Source of the DNA: Palleronia caenipelagi
GTDB lineage: Bacteria; Pseudomonadota; Alphaproteobacteria; Rhodobacterales; Rhodobacteraceae
Length of the DNA stretch: 64,000 nucleotides
Assembly: GCF_007004065.1 (NCBI RefSeq)
Contig: NZ_VFSV01000004.1
Location: forward strand, 110,823-174,822
Direction: 5' to 3'
Part shown: positions 45,052-53,622 of the stretch, piece by piece
Position numbering within the stretch: the stretch's first letter is position 1
How the letters are laid out: every line of letters starts with the position of its first letter
Program-made: the position numbers and the translations under genes
Notes under the pieces: model-generated
Told to the model about the DNA's origin: nothing
The model's database searches: none
What the model saw: only the letters and a program-made list of their open reading frames with translations

Positions 45052-45901
45052 GAGGGATGGCGTCGAGGATCAGTCGCACGGCGAGGTTCGGGTCTTCCTC
45101 ATGGGCGAGATGTCCCAGCCTGCCCATGGAGATATAGCACCCGTTCGGAGCCTGCGTTGCGGCGTGGCGGGAAACCTTGGCTGGCACCGTCCGGTCGTTC
45201 TCGGCGGCGAGGAAGGTGACAGGGATCTTCAGACCGGGAAGACCTTCGCGTGCCGCGCGGGTCGACCATTGGGCCATCATCAGGAGCGCTCCCTCAACAT
45301 GGGCGGCACTGGCCACGGTGCGGGCGTAGAGCTTACGGCCCCGTGCGTCGATCGTCGATCCGGTGCCGTCCAGCAATCGCGCGACGCCTCCGGTCCGGGT
45401 GGTGAGCTGCGAAAACGCCAAAGACACGAATGGGGTCATCGACAGCGCCTTCGCCATCATCGGAAAGAGAAACCCGGCCGGTCCATCGAAATCCCCCAGC
45501 GCCGCGTTGATCCCGATCACTGTGGCAGGGCCCTGGCGGATCTGCGCCATGCGCAGGGCGACCGCGCCCCCTGCCGAATGGCCGATGATCGCGTGAGGTG
45601 CCACGTCGAGCTCATCGCACAGGGTCCAGCAATCCTCTGCCATCGCCTCCATGGAGGATCGGTTGTGTCGCCCCAGTTTCGTGAATCCGTGCCCCGGCAG
45701 ATCCGGCGCGATCACCCGGTAGTGCTTGGCCAGCAACGGCAGCACGTCGCGCCAGCTATGGGTGGTGGCCCCTGTTCCGTGCAGCAGCAGCAGATCCGGC
45801 CCCTCGCCCATCACCTGCACATGCCAGCGATGGGGGCGGGCCGCGATGAATTGCGAGGCCTCGCGGTTGGGCCAGTCGCCCCCATCCCGATCCCAGTCCA
45901 T
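45044..45901 (-). CDS. bchO: Magnesium chelatase-associated alpha/beta hydrolase BchO
   Basis: A 285-residue alpha/beta hydrolase. The nucleophile elbow is GHSAGGAVALRMA and the oxyanion loop LLLLHGTGATTHSWRD. Its exact reaction is not settled, but it always accompanies bchI and bchD in bacteriochlorophyll clusters and is thought to assist Mg chelation. ATG at 45901 shares a base with the bchD stop (TAATG). The longer upstream frame lies within bchD and is rejected. It ends the crtA-bchI-bchD-bchO operon. Confidence 0.92.
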   Translation of the reverse strand: MDWDRDGGDWPNREASQFIAARPHRWHVQVMGEGPDLLLLHGTGATTHSWRDVLPLLAKHYRVIAPDLPGHGFTKLGRHNRSSMEAMAEDCWTLCDELDVAPHAIIGHSAGGAVALRMAQIRQGPATVIGINAALGDFDGPAGFLFPMMAKALSMTPFVSLAFSQLTTRTGGVARLLDGTGSTIDARGRKLYARTVASAAHVEGALLMMAQWSTRAAREGLPGLKIPVTFLAAENDRTVPAKVSRHAATQAPNGCYISMGRLGHLAHEEDPNLAVRLILDAIPQT

Positions 45902-47520
45902 TACGCGCGCAACGCCTCCGGCAAAGCACCCACATCGGCGCGGGGCAGGGGCAGGTAGCGCCCGCCCGCCTGATTTGCCAGCTCCTTCAGGCGGCGGTTC
46001 GGACGAATGGCGGTATCGACGACAATCACCTGTCGCGCATCGCCCGCCAGCGCCGTGGCGGAGCGGGTCGCGTCTTCGGCGGCGCGACCGCGGTCGGCGG
46101 TGCCGTCCAGCGCCATATTCGCCCGACCGTCGGTCAGGAGCACGATCACCGGGGTGGCCCCGCGCCGCTCGGATTGTCCCGCCAGCGCCCGTGCCGCCTC
46201 CAGCCCCGTCGCCAAAGGCGTGGCGCCGCCGCCAGGGAGCCCGCAAAGGCAGCGCCGCGCGCGGGTGAGGGAGCGCGTTGGCGGAACGATCAGCTCGGCC
46301 TCCGTGCCGCGAAAGCCGATCAGGGCCACGCTGTCCCGGGCCGCATAGGCTCCCGACAGGAGCGCTTCGACCGCGCCCTTGGCCTCAGCCATACGGGCGA
46401 TGGCAGCAGAGCCGGACGCATCCACGGCAAAGATCACCAGCCTCTCGGCACTGATCTCCGACCGCGCGAGACGGATGTCCTCGGGCAGCACGATGACGCG
46501 GCGCTGGTCCCGCGCGCCCATCGAGCGGTGCCGGATGGTCTGCCACGGTGCCGCAGCGCGCAGGGTGGCAATAACATCGATCCGTCCGCCATCCGGATGC
46601 CCCGGACGCGCGGGCAAGGGGCGTCCACGACCGCCCATTTGCCGCAGCTTCGCGCCTTCGCCCTTGCCCGCATGCCTGCGAGTGCGGCCCAGTTGCAGCG
46701 CAGTCATCAGATCGGGTGGCAGGACCACGCGGGTGGCTTCGACCACGCGCTCGACCATCGCCTCGCCGCGTTGTGCGGGCTCTTCGTCCTGCGCCTCGGA
46801 CGTTTCAGGCTCGTGCGGCGCCTCGGGAACGTCCATCGGTGGGCCAGCCAGATGGGCGAGCGTCAGGGAGGCCGCCTCTTCGATTTGCGCAGGCCCCGCT
46901 TCGCCATCCAGTGCCGCCAGACAGCGCAGCGCTGCGCGGGTGCGCAGCGCTGCGGCTGGGGAGGTGACGCCCAACATGAGGGCGATTTCGGCCAGCGTCC
47001 GGTCGATGTCATCAGGGAGTGCCATTTGATCCAACCGCCCGCGCGCGTCCTCCAGATCCGGGGACGTGGCCTGCAGATCGGCGAGAGCCAGCCCGTCCAG
47101 CGCCACGAAGAGCCCCAGCCGCGAGGTCAGCGCGCGTGGCGGCTGCTCCTCGGCATCGGCCCCTTCATCCACGGCCAGCACCTCCAGATCCTGCCGGTCG
47201 ATCAGCCCCGCGAGCCGCGCGGCAAGCCCCGGCGTGGCGCGCTCGGCCATGGTGAGTTGCAGGAGCCGCGCCCGCTCCGCGACGCCAGCCCGATGCACGA
47301 CTCGCCCGGCCTGAAGGGTCGCCACGAGATCGGGTCCGCCGAACAGGGCGGCGTCTGAAATGTCGGGATGGATGCGGGCCGGGTCAAGCGGAGCCAGTCT
47401 TGCGAGGAACGCGTCTCGGGCAGGTGACGGCCGCGCCCGCAGCCACAGGCCGCCGAGCCCCACCGGATCGAGGGCCAGCACCGCTGCGGCCCGGCAGGCG
47501 CGCTGCCAGACCGGGTTCAT
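45901..47520 (-). CDS. bchD: Magnesium chelatase subunit BchD
   Basis: A 539-residue subunit of Mg-protoporphyrin chelatase. The N-terminal half is a degenerate AAA+ domain lacking a proper Walker A, the middle is an Asp/Glu- and Pro-rich linker (DVPEAPHEPETSEAQDEE), and the C-terminal integrin I-type domain carries the metal site VDASGSAAIARM plus PVIVLLTDGRANMALDG. It bridges BchI and BchH during insertion of Mg2+. It overlaps bchI by four bases (start 47520) and bchO by one. BchH is not in the window. Confidence 0.94.
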   Translation of the reverse strand: MNPVWQRACRAAAVLALDPVGLGGLWLRARPSPARDAFLARLAPLDPARIHPDISDAALFGGPDLVATLQAGRVVHRAGVAERARLLQLTMAERATPGLAARLAGLIDRQDLEVLAVDEGADAEEQPPRALTSRLGLFVALDGLALADLQATSPDLEDARGRLDQMALPDDIDRTLAEIALMLGVTSPAAALRTRAALRCLAALDGEAGPAQIEEAASLTLAHLAGPPMDVPEAPHEPETSEAQDEEPAQRGEAMVERVVEATRVVLPPDLMTALQLGRTRRHAGKGEGAKLRQMGGRGRPLPARPGHPDGGRIDVIATLRAAAPWQTIRHRSMGARDQRRVIVLPEDIRLARSEISAERLVIFAVDASGSAAIARMAEAKGAVEALLSGAYAARDSVALIGFRGTEAELIVPPTRSLTRARRCLCGLPGGGATPLATGLEAARALAGQSERRGATPVIVLLTDGRANMALDGTADRGRAAEDATRSATALAGDARQVIVVDTAIRPNRRLKELANQAGGRYLPLPRADVGALPEALRA

Positions 47521-48542
47521 TCCGCCGCCGCGGCCAGCGGGCCAAAGAGCTCTGACAGCGCGCGGGTAACCCGCGCGGCAGAGCCCGCTTCGTCCATGGG
47601 ATCGCGGCGGAGACGGTGCTGCAGGGCCATCGGGGCGATCTCGATCAGATGTTCCCGCGCGATTACATTCGCGCCTTCGAGCGCGGCCAGAGCGCGGGCG
47701 GTGCGTAGGAGCGTGAGTTCCCCGCGCAGTCCGTCCGAACCGAGCGCAATGCAGAGCGCCGCACAGTCTTCGAGGATCGCGTCAGGCGTCTCGATCCGGG
47801 ACAGCGCTTTGCGCGCGGCGGTGATCGCCTTGCGCTGACGCGTTTCCTCGGTCCGCCACCGGCGCAGAAACCCTGACGGGTCCGCATCAAAAGCGGCACG
47901 ACGTCGGACAACCTCCACCCGTGTTTCGATATCCGTCGGGGAGGTCACATCCACCATCAGCCCGAACCTGTCGAGGAGCTGCGGGCGCAGCTCGCCCTCT
48001 TCTGGATTGCCGGAGCCCACGAGCACAAACCGGGCCGGATGGCGGATCGACAGGCCCTCGCGCTCGACCACGTTCTCACCGGACTGCGCCACGTCGAGCA
48101 GCAGGTCCACGAGGTGGTCTTCGAGCAGGTTCACCTCGTCGATATAGAGAAAGCCGCGATTGGCGCGGGCCAGCAGACCGGGCTGGAAGGCTTGCTCGCC
48201 CTGCACCAGCGCCCGCTCGATATCGAGTGCGCCGGTGACGCGGTCCTCCGAGACGCCCAGTGGCAGATCCACCACCGGCGTCAAACGCGAAACCATCTGC
48301 GCGTCGGTGATTTCCACCCAGTCGGGTACGTCGCGCGGGCGGGCGGAATTCACCGGGCATCCCTCGACGACACGGATCTTCGGCAACAACGCCGCGAGGG
48401 CGCGCACAGCCGTGGACTTGCCCGTGCCCCGGTCGCCCATGACCAACACCCCGCCGATACCGGGATCGACGGCGGCCAGCAGAATGGCGCGCTTCATCTG
48501 GTCCTGACCGACCAGCGCGGTAAAGGGGAACACCTGTTTCAT
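47517..48542 (-). CDS. bchI: Magnesium chelatase AAA+ ATPase subunit BchI
   Basis: A 341-residue AAA+ ATPase. Walker A is GDRGTGKST near residue 37, Walker B LYIDEVNLL near residue 150 and sensor region VLVGSGNPEEGELRPQLLDRFGL near residue 190; AVDPGIGGVLVMGDRGTGKS is almost invariant in BchI. It drives Mg insertion with BchD and BchH. ATG at 48542 overlaps the crtA stop by four bases (ATGA) and begins MKQVFPFTALVGQDQMK; upstream in-frame codons are not needed. Second gene of the crtA-led operon. Confidence 0.96.
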   Translation of the reverse strand: MKQVFPFTALVGQDQMKRAILLAAVDPGIGGVLVMGDRGTGKSTAVRALAALLPKIRVVEGCPVNSARPRDVPDWVEITDAQMVSRLTPVVDLPLGVSEDRVTGALDIERALVQGEQAFQPGLLARANRGFLYIDEVNLLEDHLVDLLLDVAQSGENVVEREGLSIRHPARFVLVGSGNPEEGELRPQLLDRFGLMVDVTSPTDIETRVEVVRRRAAFDADPSGFLRRWRTEETRQRKAITAARKALSRIETPDAILEDCAALCIALGSDGLRGELTLLRTARALAALEGANVIAREHLIEIAPMALQHRLRRDPMDEAGSAARVTRALSELFGPLAAAAE

Positions 48543-49234
48543 GCGACCTCTCGGATGGGTTCGAGGGGGGGGCGGCCGTTCCACAGTCCTGACACATGGG
48601 TGACGCGGAACCGGGCGTAGAGCTCTTCGGCGAACCAGCCGCCGTCGCGGACCTTGCGCACCGCCGCCGCGTGGGGACCGGAGGCATGGGCAAAGGCGTG
48701 CATCGACGCCACGTCCGACCAGACCGAGAACGTGACCTGCTGGACGAGGGGGAACTCGCCCACGCCGATCTTGAAAAGCAGTCCCGGCGTATCCGGAATA
48801 CGGCCCGAAATGGCGGGCTCCTGCCGCCAGAATTCCAGTGCGTGCCGGGGACGGACGGTGGCTCGGGTCATCACCGCGAGGCCGCCCGGGCCTGCGTCTG
48901 TTTGCGGGGCAAAGGGCTCCTTGCCCGACCAGACCCCGCGCGCGGATGTCGCGCTGAGGTTGAACTGGCAGCTCTCATCGGCACGGGCGGCCCAGCGCCG
49001 GTGCACCGGACAGGCGGCACTGCCATCGGGACCCTCCCAGCAGGCGAGAATTGCCCAGACGGCGGTGTTGGGAATCGGAGTAAAGCCTTCTCCGCTGCCA
49101 GAGCCAAAGAGCTTCCAAAAGGTGCAGCCGGGCGTGCGGGCCATGTTGCGCCGACCAAGGGCCATTTGGCCCAGCATCCAGATCCGGTCACGGATCCGGT
49201 TGAACCGATAGAGGCTGAGCGTGATCGTCTGCAT
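48539..49234 (-). CDS. crtA: Spheroidene monooxygenase CrtA
   Basis: A 231-residue carotenoid ketolase that oxidises spheroidene to spheroidenone under oxygen, normal in rhodobacters. Recognisable segments are LYRFNRIRDRIWMLGQMALGR, LFGSGSGEGFTPIPNTAVWAIL and VTFSVWSDVASMHAFAHAS. ATG at 49234 has GGGAGG eight bases upstream. It heads the bchI-bchD-bchO operon and is divergent from crtI. Two PpsR-type sites lie in the 105-base gap. CrtA implies that spheroidene is made, yet crtC, crtD and crtF are not in the window. Confidence 0.93.
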   Translation of the reverse strand: MQTITLSLYRFNRIRDRIWMLGQMALGRRNMARTPGCTFWKLFGSGSGEGFTPIPNTAVWAILACWEGPDGSAACPVHRRWAARADESCQFNLSATSARGVWSGKEPFAPQTDAGPGGLAVMTRATVRPRHALEFWRQEPAISGRIPDTPGLLFKIGVGEFPLVQQVTFSVWSDVASMHAFAHASGPHAAAVRKVRDGGWFAEELYARFRVTHVSGLWNGRPPLEPIREVA

Positions 49235-49251
49235 CGGAGATGCCTCCCATC

Positions 49252-49269
49252 TGTCAGATAAGTCTGACA
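49252..49269. promoter_or_regulatory. PpsR/CrtJ-type site, crtA-proximal
   Basis: TGT-N12-ACA with the exact spacing (TGTCAGATAAGTCTGACA), itself a strong dyad around the centre. PpsR represses pigment genes aerobically from such sites. It lies 18 bases upstream of the crtA start. Confidence 0.8.
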
Positions 49270-49305
49270 GCAAAATCCTCTTTTGAAAAGGGAGCAAACG
49301 TGAAT

Positions 49306-49323
49306 TGTCAGATCAGATTTACA
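49306..49323. promoter_or_regulatory. PpsR/CrtJ-type site, crtI-proximal
   Basis: A second exact TGT-N12-ACA (TGTCAGATCAGATTTACA) shares its first nine bases with the first site and lies 54 bases away. It overlaps a -35-like TTGTCA at 49305-49310 of a possible crtI promoter, so bound PpsR would block polymerase. Confidence 0.8.
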
Positions 49324-49339
49324 CTGCTAGTCTCAAATT

Positions 49340-50875
49340 ATGGACAACTCACACGCCATTGTCATCGGCGCGGGTCTCGGGGGGCTCGCCGCTGCCATGC
49401 GGCTGGGCGCCAAGGGCTACCGGGTTACGGTGCTCGACCGCCTCGACGTTCCCGGAGGACGCGGCTCGGCGATTACGGTCAACGGTCACCGATTCGATCT
49501 GGGGCCAACCATCGTCACCGTCCCGCAGCTCTTTCGCGAGCTCTGGGCCGATTGCGGGCGTGATTTCGACGCGGATGTGGACCTGCGGTCGCTCGACCCG
49601 TTTTACGAGATTCGCTGGCCCGATGGCAGTCATTTTACCGCCCGGCCGGATGAGAACGCCATGCGCGCCGAGGTGGCACGTCTCTCACCGGAGGACGTGG
49701 CCGGATATGATAAGTTCCTGAAGGACAGCGAGGCACGCTACTGGTTTGGCTTCGAGAATCTCGGGCGGCGGTCCATGCATAAGCTCTGGGACCTGATCAA
49801 GGTCCTGCCGACCTTTGCCATGCTGCGCGCCGATCGCTCCGTGGCGGCCCATGCAGCGCGCCGGTTCAAGGATGAGCGGCTGCGGATGGCCTTCAGTTTT
49901 CACCCGCTGTTCATTGGCGGCGACCCGTTCCGCGTGACCTCCATGTATATTCTTGTCAGCCATCTGGAGAAGGAATTCGGCGTCCATTACGCCATGGGTG
50001 GTGTGGCGGCGATTGCCGAGGCCATGGCAAATGTGGTGCGTCGGCAGGGCGGCACCGTGCGGATGGGGGCCGAGGTCGCGGAGATCCTGAGCGTGCCCGA
50101 GGACGGCACCCGCCGGGTCACAGGCGTGCGGCTCGACAGCGGCGAGGTGCTGGACGCCGGGCTGGTGGTCTCGAATGCTGATACGGGCCACACCTACAAG
50201 CACTTGCTCAAAGGGAAAAAGCGCTGGACCCCGCGCAAGCTCGACCGCAGCCGTTGGTCCATGGGGCTCTATGTCTGGTATTTCGGCACACGGGGCACGC
50301 GAGAGATGTGGCCTGATGTGGGTCATCATACGATCCTGAACGGGCCGCGCTACCAGGGGCTTGTGGACGATATCTTCGTCAACGGGCGGTTGGCCGACGA
50401 TATGAGCCTTTATATCCATCGCCCCAGTGTCACCGATCCCAGTGCGGCGCCTGAGGGCGGGGATACGTTCTACGCCCTGTCTCCGGTGCCCCATCTGGGT
50501 CACGACAATCCGGTCGACTGGAAGCGCGAGGCGCTGCGCTACAAGGAAAAGGTCGCCGCCCAACTGGAAACGGTGATCCCCGGATTCCGGGATCACCTCG
50601 CGGCAGAAACCGTACTGACCCCGGCGGAATTCAGCACCCGCTATCTCAGCCCCCATGGCACCGGCTTCTCCATCGAGCCACGCATCCTGCAATCGGCGTG
50701 GTTCCGCCCCCACAACGTCAGCGAAGAGGCGCGCGGGCTCTATCTGGTCGGCGCAGGAACCCATCCGGGTGCGGGGCTTCCAGGGGTGGTGTCCTCGGCG
50801 GAAGTGCTGGGCAAGCTGGTTCCCGATGCGCCAAGTGCTGCCGTCACGGCCCCCGAGCCCCTGGCCGCCGAATGA
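49340..50875 (+). CDS. crtI: Phytoene desaturase CrtI
   Basis: A 511-residue FAD enzyme that makes neurosporene or lycopene from phytoene. The N-terminal FAD-binding motif is IVIGAGLGGLAAAMRLGAKG (8-27), followed by GPTIVTVPQLF, and the C-terminal YLVGAGTHPGAGLPGVVSSAEV matches the family. The start has no visible Shine-Dalgarno and lies about six bases after a possible -10 (TAGTCT), so a leaderless or near-leaderless message is possible. Its stop overlaps crtB (ATGA). Confidence 0.96.
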   Translation: MDNSHAIVIGAGLGGLAAAMRLGAKGYRVTVLDRLDVPGGRGSAITVNGHRFDLGPTIVTVPQLFRELWADCGRDFDADVDLRSLDPFYEIRWPDGSHFTARPDENAMRAEVARLSPEDVAGYDKFLKDSEARYWFGFENLGRRSMHKLWDLIKVLPTFAMLRADRSVAAHAARRFKDERLRMAFSFHPLFIGGDPFRVTSMYILVSHLEKEFGVHYAMGGVAAIAEAMANVVRRQGGTVRMGAEVAEILSVPEDGTRRVTGVRLDSGEVLDAGLVVSNADTGHTYKHLLKGKKRWTPRKLDRSRWSMGLYVWYFGTRGTREMWPDVGHHTILNGPRYQGLVDDIFVNGRLADDMSLYIHRPSVTDPSAAPEGGDTFYALSPVPHLGHDNPVDWKREALRYKEKVAAQLETVIPGFRDHLAAETVLTPAEFSTRYLSPHGTGFSIEPRILQSAWFRPHNVSEEARGLYLVGAGTHPGAGLPGVVSSAEVLGKLVPDAPSAAVTAPEPLAAE

Positions 50876-51882
50876 TCGCGCCGGGGGATCTGGAGTATTG
50901 CCGAGAGGCGATCCGCCACGGATCGCTGTCCTTTCACGCTGCCTCGCGCCTCTTGCCCGCCCGTGTCCGCGATCCGGCGCTGGCGCTCTACGCGTTCTGC
51001 CGGCTGGCCGATGACGCGGTGGATCTGGGGGAGGATAAAGCCGCTGCGGTCCTGCGCCTGCGCGACCGGCTGGACAAGGCCTATCACGGCCGCCCCGAAG
51101 ACCGCCCCCCCGACCGGGCCTTTGCCGCTCTGATCGAGGACCACGACATGCCCCGCGTGCTGCCCGAAGCCTTGCTCGAAGGGCTCGCCTGGGATGCACT
51201 GGAGCGGCGCTATGACGATCTGTCCGGCCTCCGGGACTATTCCGCGCGGGTTGCTTCGGCGGTCGGGGCAATGATGTGCGTCCTCATGGGTGTGCGCGAC
51301 GCGCCCTCCCTGTCGCGGGCCTGCGATCTGGGCGTGGCCATGCAGCTTACCAATATCGCCCGAGATGTGGGCGAGGACGCCCGGGCGGGCCGGGTCTATC
51401 TGCCGCTCGACTGGCTGGACGCAGCCGGGCTCACCCCCGAAACGCTCTGCGCCGATCCCGACGCCGCCCTGCCTCTGCTGCGCCCCATGGTCGCGCAGCT
51501 CTTGCGCGAAGCCGACCGGCTCTATCATCGCGCCGAAACTGGCATCGACGGGCTACCGCTGGGCGCCCGCCCGGGGATTTACGCTGCGCGCAATATCTAC
51601 GCTGCGATCGGTGGGGCCGTGCGGCGCAATGGCTGCGACAGTGTCCACCACAGGGGCCGGACCGGACGGATGCAAAAGGCGGGTCTTCTGGGCTTGTCCG
51701 TCGCGCAGGCGGCGCTCTCGGTGGTCACGCCGCGCTCGGCGGTGATCTACGCCCCGCCCCTGCCGGAAACCGCGTTTCTCGTGGACGGCGCGCGCCGCGA
51801 AGCGCCGCAGGCCCGAAACCGCGGCCAGTCGCTGATCGAGGTGCTTATGCAGCTCGAACGGCACCGCCGCGCGGGCATCTAG
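50872..51882 (+). CDS. crtB: Phytoene synthase CrtB
   Basis: A 336-residue squalene/phytoene synthase that joins two geranylgeranyl diphosphates. Both Asp-rich motifs are present: RLADDAVDLGED near residue 43 and LTNIARDVGEDARAGRVYLP near residue 160, plus GIYAARNIYAAIG. ATG at 50872 overlaps crtI as ATGA. In rhodobacters crtB is usually followed by tspO and crtC; here it is followed by a convergent methyltransferase gene, so the photosynthesis cluster ends at this point. Confidence 0.95.
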   Translation: MIAPGDLEYCREAIRHGSLSFHAASRLLPARVRDPALALYAFCRLADDAVDLGEDKAAAVLRLRDRLDKAYHGRPEDRPPDRAFAALIEDHDMPRVLPEALLEGLAWDALERRYDDLSGLRDYSARVASAVGAMMCVLMGVRDAPSLSRACDLGVAMQLTNIARDVGEDARAGRVYLPLDWLDAAGLTPETLCADPDAALPLLRPMVAQLLREADRLYHRAETGIDGLPLGARPGIYAARNIYAAIGGAVRRNGCDSVHHRGRTGRMQKAGLLGLSVAQAALSVVTPRSAVIYAPPLPETAFLVDGARREAPQARNRGQSLIEVLMQLERHRRAGI

Positions 51883-51912
51883 ATCGCCTCGCCACCGCGC
51901 GGTCTGGTCTTG

Positions 51913-53490
51913 TCAATGCCAGGCCACCGGCAGCTCGCTCTTGCGACGCGCCATGAAGTCGCGCAGCGCTTCATCCGTCGCGACGTCGAGGGGAGGGGGT
52001 CCATAGTCGCGCAAGATCTGCTTCCATCGGGTGTTGGCCCGGGTGGCGTGGTCTTCGCCGCCTTGCTCGGACCACGTCTCGAACGGCTGATCGTCGTTCA
52101 GCGCACTGTCCCAGTAGGCGGTCTCGTAGTGGCGCAGGGTATGGGCGGTTCCGAACAGATGTGCGCCGGGGCCATTCTCGGCCAGCGCATCGACTCCGAG
52201 CGTATCGTCACTGACCTCAAGCCCGCGCAGGTAGGCGTGCAGGGCCCCGGCCATGTCGCAATCCATGACGAATTTCTCATAGGACATGGAGAGGAGCCCA
52301 TCGAGAAAGCCCGCCGTATGCAAAATGTAATGGGCGCCGCTCTGGACCGCAGACAGCATCGACATCATCGCCTGTTGCATGGCCTGGCCGTCGGGCAGTT
52401 TCGACGTGCTGAAGTTTCCGGCGCAGCGCAGGGGCAGGTTCAGCCGCCGGGCCAGCTGGCCCATGACCAGCGAACCCAAGGCTGGTTCGGGCGTGCCGAA
52501 GGTCGGGGAGCCCGTGCGCAGGGACATGGATGACAGGAACCCCGCCAGGAGGGCCGGAGCGCCGGGACGGACCAGTTGCGTCAGCGCGCAGGAGACCATG
52601 GATTCCGCCAGACACTGAGCGACGGCGCCAGCCATGGTCAGCGGTGACACCGCTCCCCCAAGGAGAAATGGCAGGTGGATCGAGCCCTGACCCGCTGCCG
52701 CATAGGTGCGGATGCCTGCCGTTGTGACCCCGTCCAGAACCAGCGGCGATGTGGTGTTGAAATTCCCCATGATAACGCAGTTCTGGTCGACGACTTCGGA
52801 CCCGAACAGGATACGGCACATCTCGATGCTGTCAGCGGCCCGTTCCGGCGCTGTGATCGACCCCAGAAATGCCCGGTCTGAATAGCGCATGTGGGCATAG
52901 ACCATGTCCAGATGGCGGGTGCTGACGGGGATGTCCGTAGGCTCGCAAATCGTGCCGCCGGAATGGTGGAGCCACGGGGACGACTGCCCGAGCCGCACCA
53001 GATTTTCAAAGTCCTCAAGCGTTCCGTAGCGCCGCCCCCGGTCCAGATCCATGACAAAGGGCGAGCCGTAAGCCGGCGCGAACACTACCGAATCGCCACC
53101 GATTTCAACGGAGCGGTCAGGGTTTCGGGCCATTTGCGTGAACCGTGCAGGTGCTGTTGCCAGAAGACTGCGGATGAGGCCCGGCTCGAACCGCAGGTTC
53201 CATGCGTCCCCTGTGACCGGTCGCAGATCGGCCCCAGCCTCACGAAACAGGCGCACCGCCTCGTCATCGCCCCGGATTTCGATGCCGATCTCCCGAAGGA
53301 TGCGGTCGGCCGCTGCCTCGATCCGGGTCAGGGCCTCGTCGCTCAGAAGGTCATATGGAGGGATACCACGCGTGATGTAAGGTGTGTGCAGGTGGGTGTT
53401 CGTCTCACGCACCTGACCCGGCTCTCCTGCCCGCCGCCGCCGCGGTCTGGAGCGCTTCGGCACTGCGTCAGTCCAGCTTTCGTCCTGCAT
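51913..53490 (-). CDS. MttB-superfamily (trimethylamine methyltransferase-like) protein
   Basis: A 525-residue TIM-barrel protein of the trimethylamine methyltransferase superfamily. Recognisable parts are ILREIGIEIRGDDEAVRLFREAGAD, FAPAYGSPFVMDLDRGRRYGTLEDF, HHSGGTICEPTDIP and the late LPDGQAMQQAMMSMLSAVQSGAHYILHTAGFLDG. No in-frame amber codon occurs, so it is not a pyrrolysine enzyme; it belongs with the non-Pyl members that demethylate quaternary amines (glycine betaine, proline betaine, carnitine) to a corrinoid protein. The N-terminal 30 residues are basic and poorly conserved. ATG 53490 follows GGGAGAGCAGG. No corrinoid protein or activase lies in the window. It is divergent from a LysR gene. 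Confidence 0.82.
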   Translation of the reverse strand: MQDESWTDAVPKRSRPRRRRAGEPGQVRETNTHLHTPYITRGIPPYDLLSDEALTRIEAAADRILREIGIEIRGDDEAVRLFREAGADLRPVTGDAWNLRFEPGLIRSLLATAPARFTQMARNPDRSVEIGGDSVVFAPAYGSPFVMDLDRGRRYGTLEDFENLVRLGQSSPWLHHSGGTICEPTDIPVSTRHLDMVYAHMRYSDRAFLGSITAPERAADSIEMCRILFGSEVVDQNCVIMGNFNTTSPLVLDGVTTAGIRTYAAAGQGSIHLPFLLGGAVSPLTMAGAVAQCLAESMVSCALTQLVRPGAPALLAGFLSSMSLRTGSPTFGTPEPALGSLVMGQLARRLNLPLRCAGNFSTSKLPDGQAMQQAMMSMLSAVQSGAHYILHTAGFLDGLLSMSYEKFVMDCDMAGALHAYLRGLEVSDDTLGVDALAENGPGAHLFGTAHTLRHYETAYWDSALNDDQPFETWSEQGGEDHATRANTRWKQILRDYGPPPLDVATDEALRDFMARRKSELPVAWH

Positions 53491-53622
53491 CCTGCTCTCC
53501 CGGGTCCATCGCTCGACTGTCTGTCCGCGGCGCCGTCGCAGCAAGCGTACAAATTCTCGCCTTGGAATAGCTGAGGTAATGCCGGATGCTGGCGGGATGG
53601 TCCGTTTGTCAGGAGTCGTCGT

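Noticed and set aside
51913..53490. Pyrrolysine-containing trimethylamine methyltransferase
   Set aside because: The frame has no internal amber codon, so it is a non-pyrrolysine member of the superfamily.
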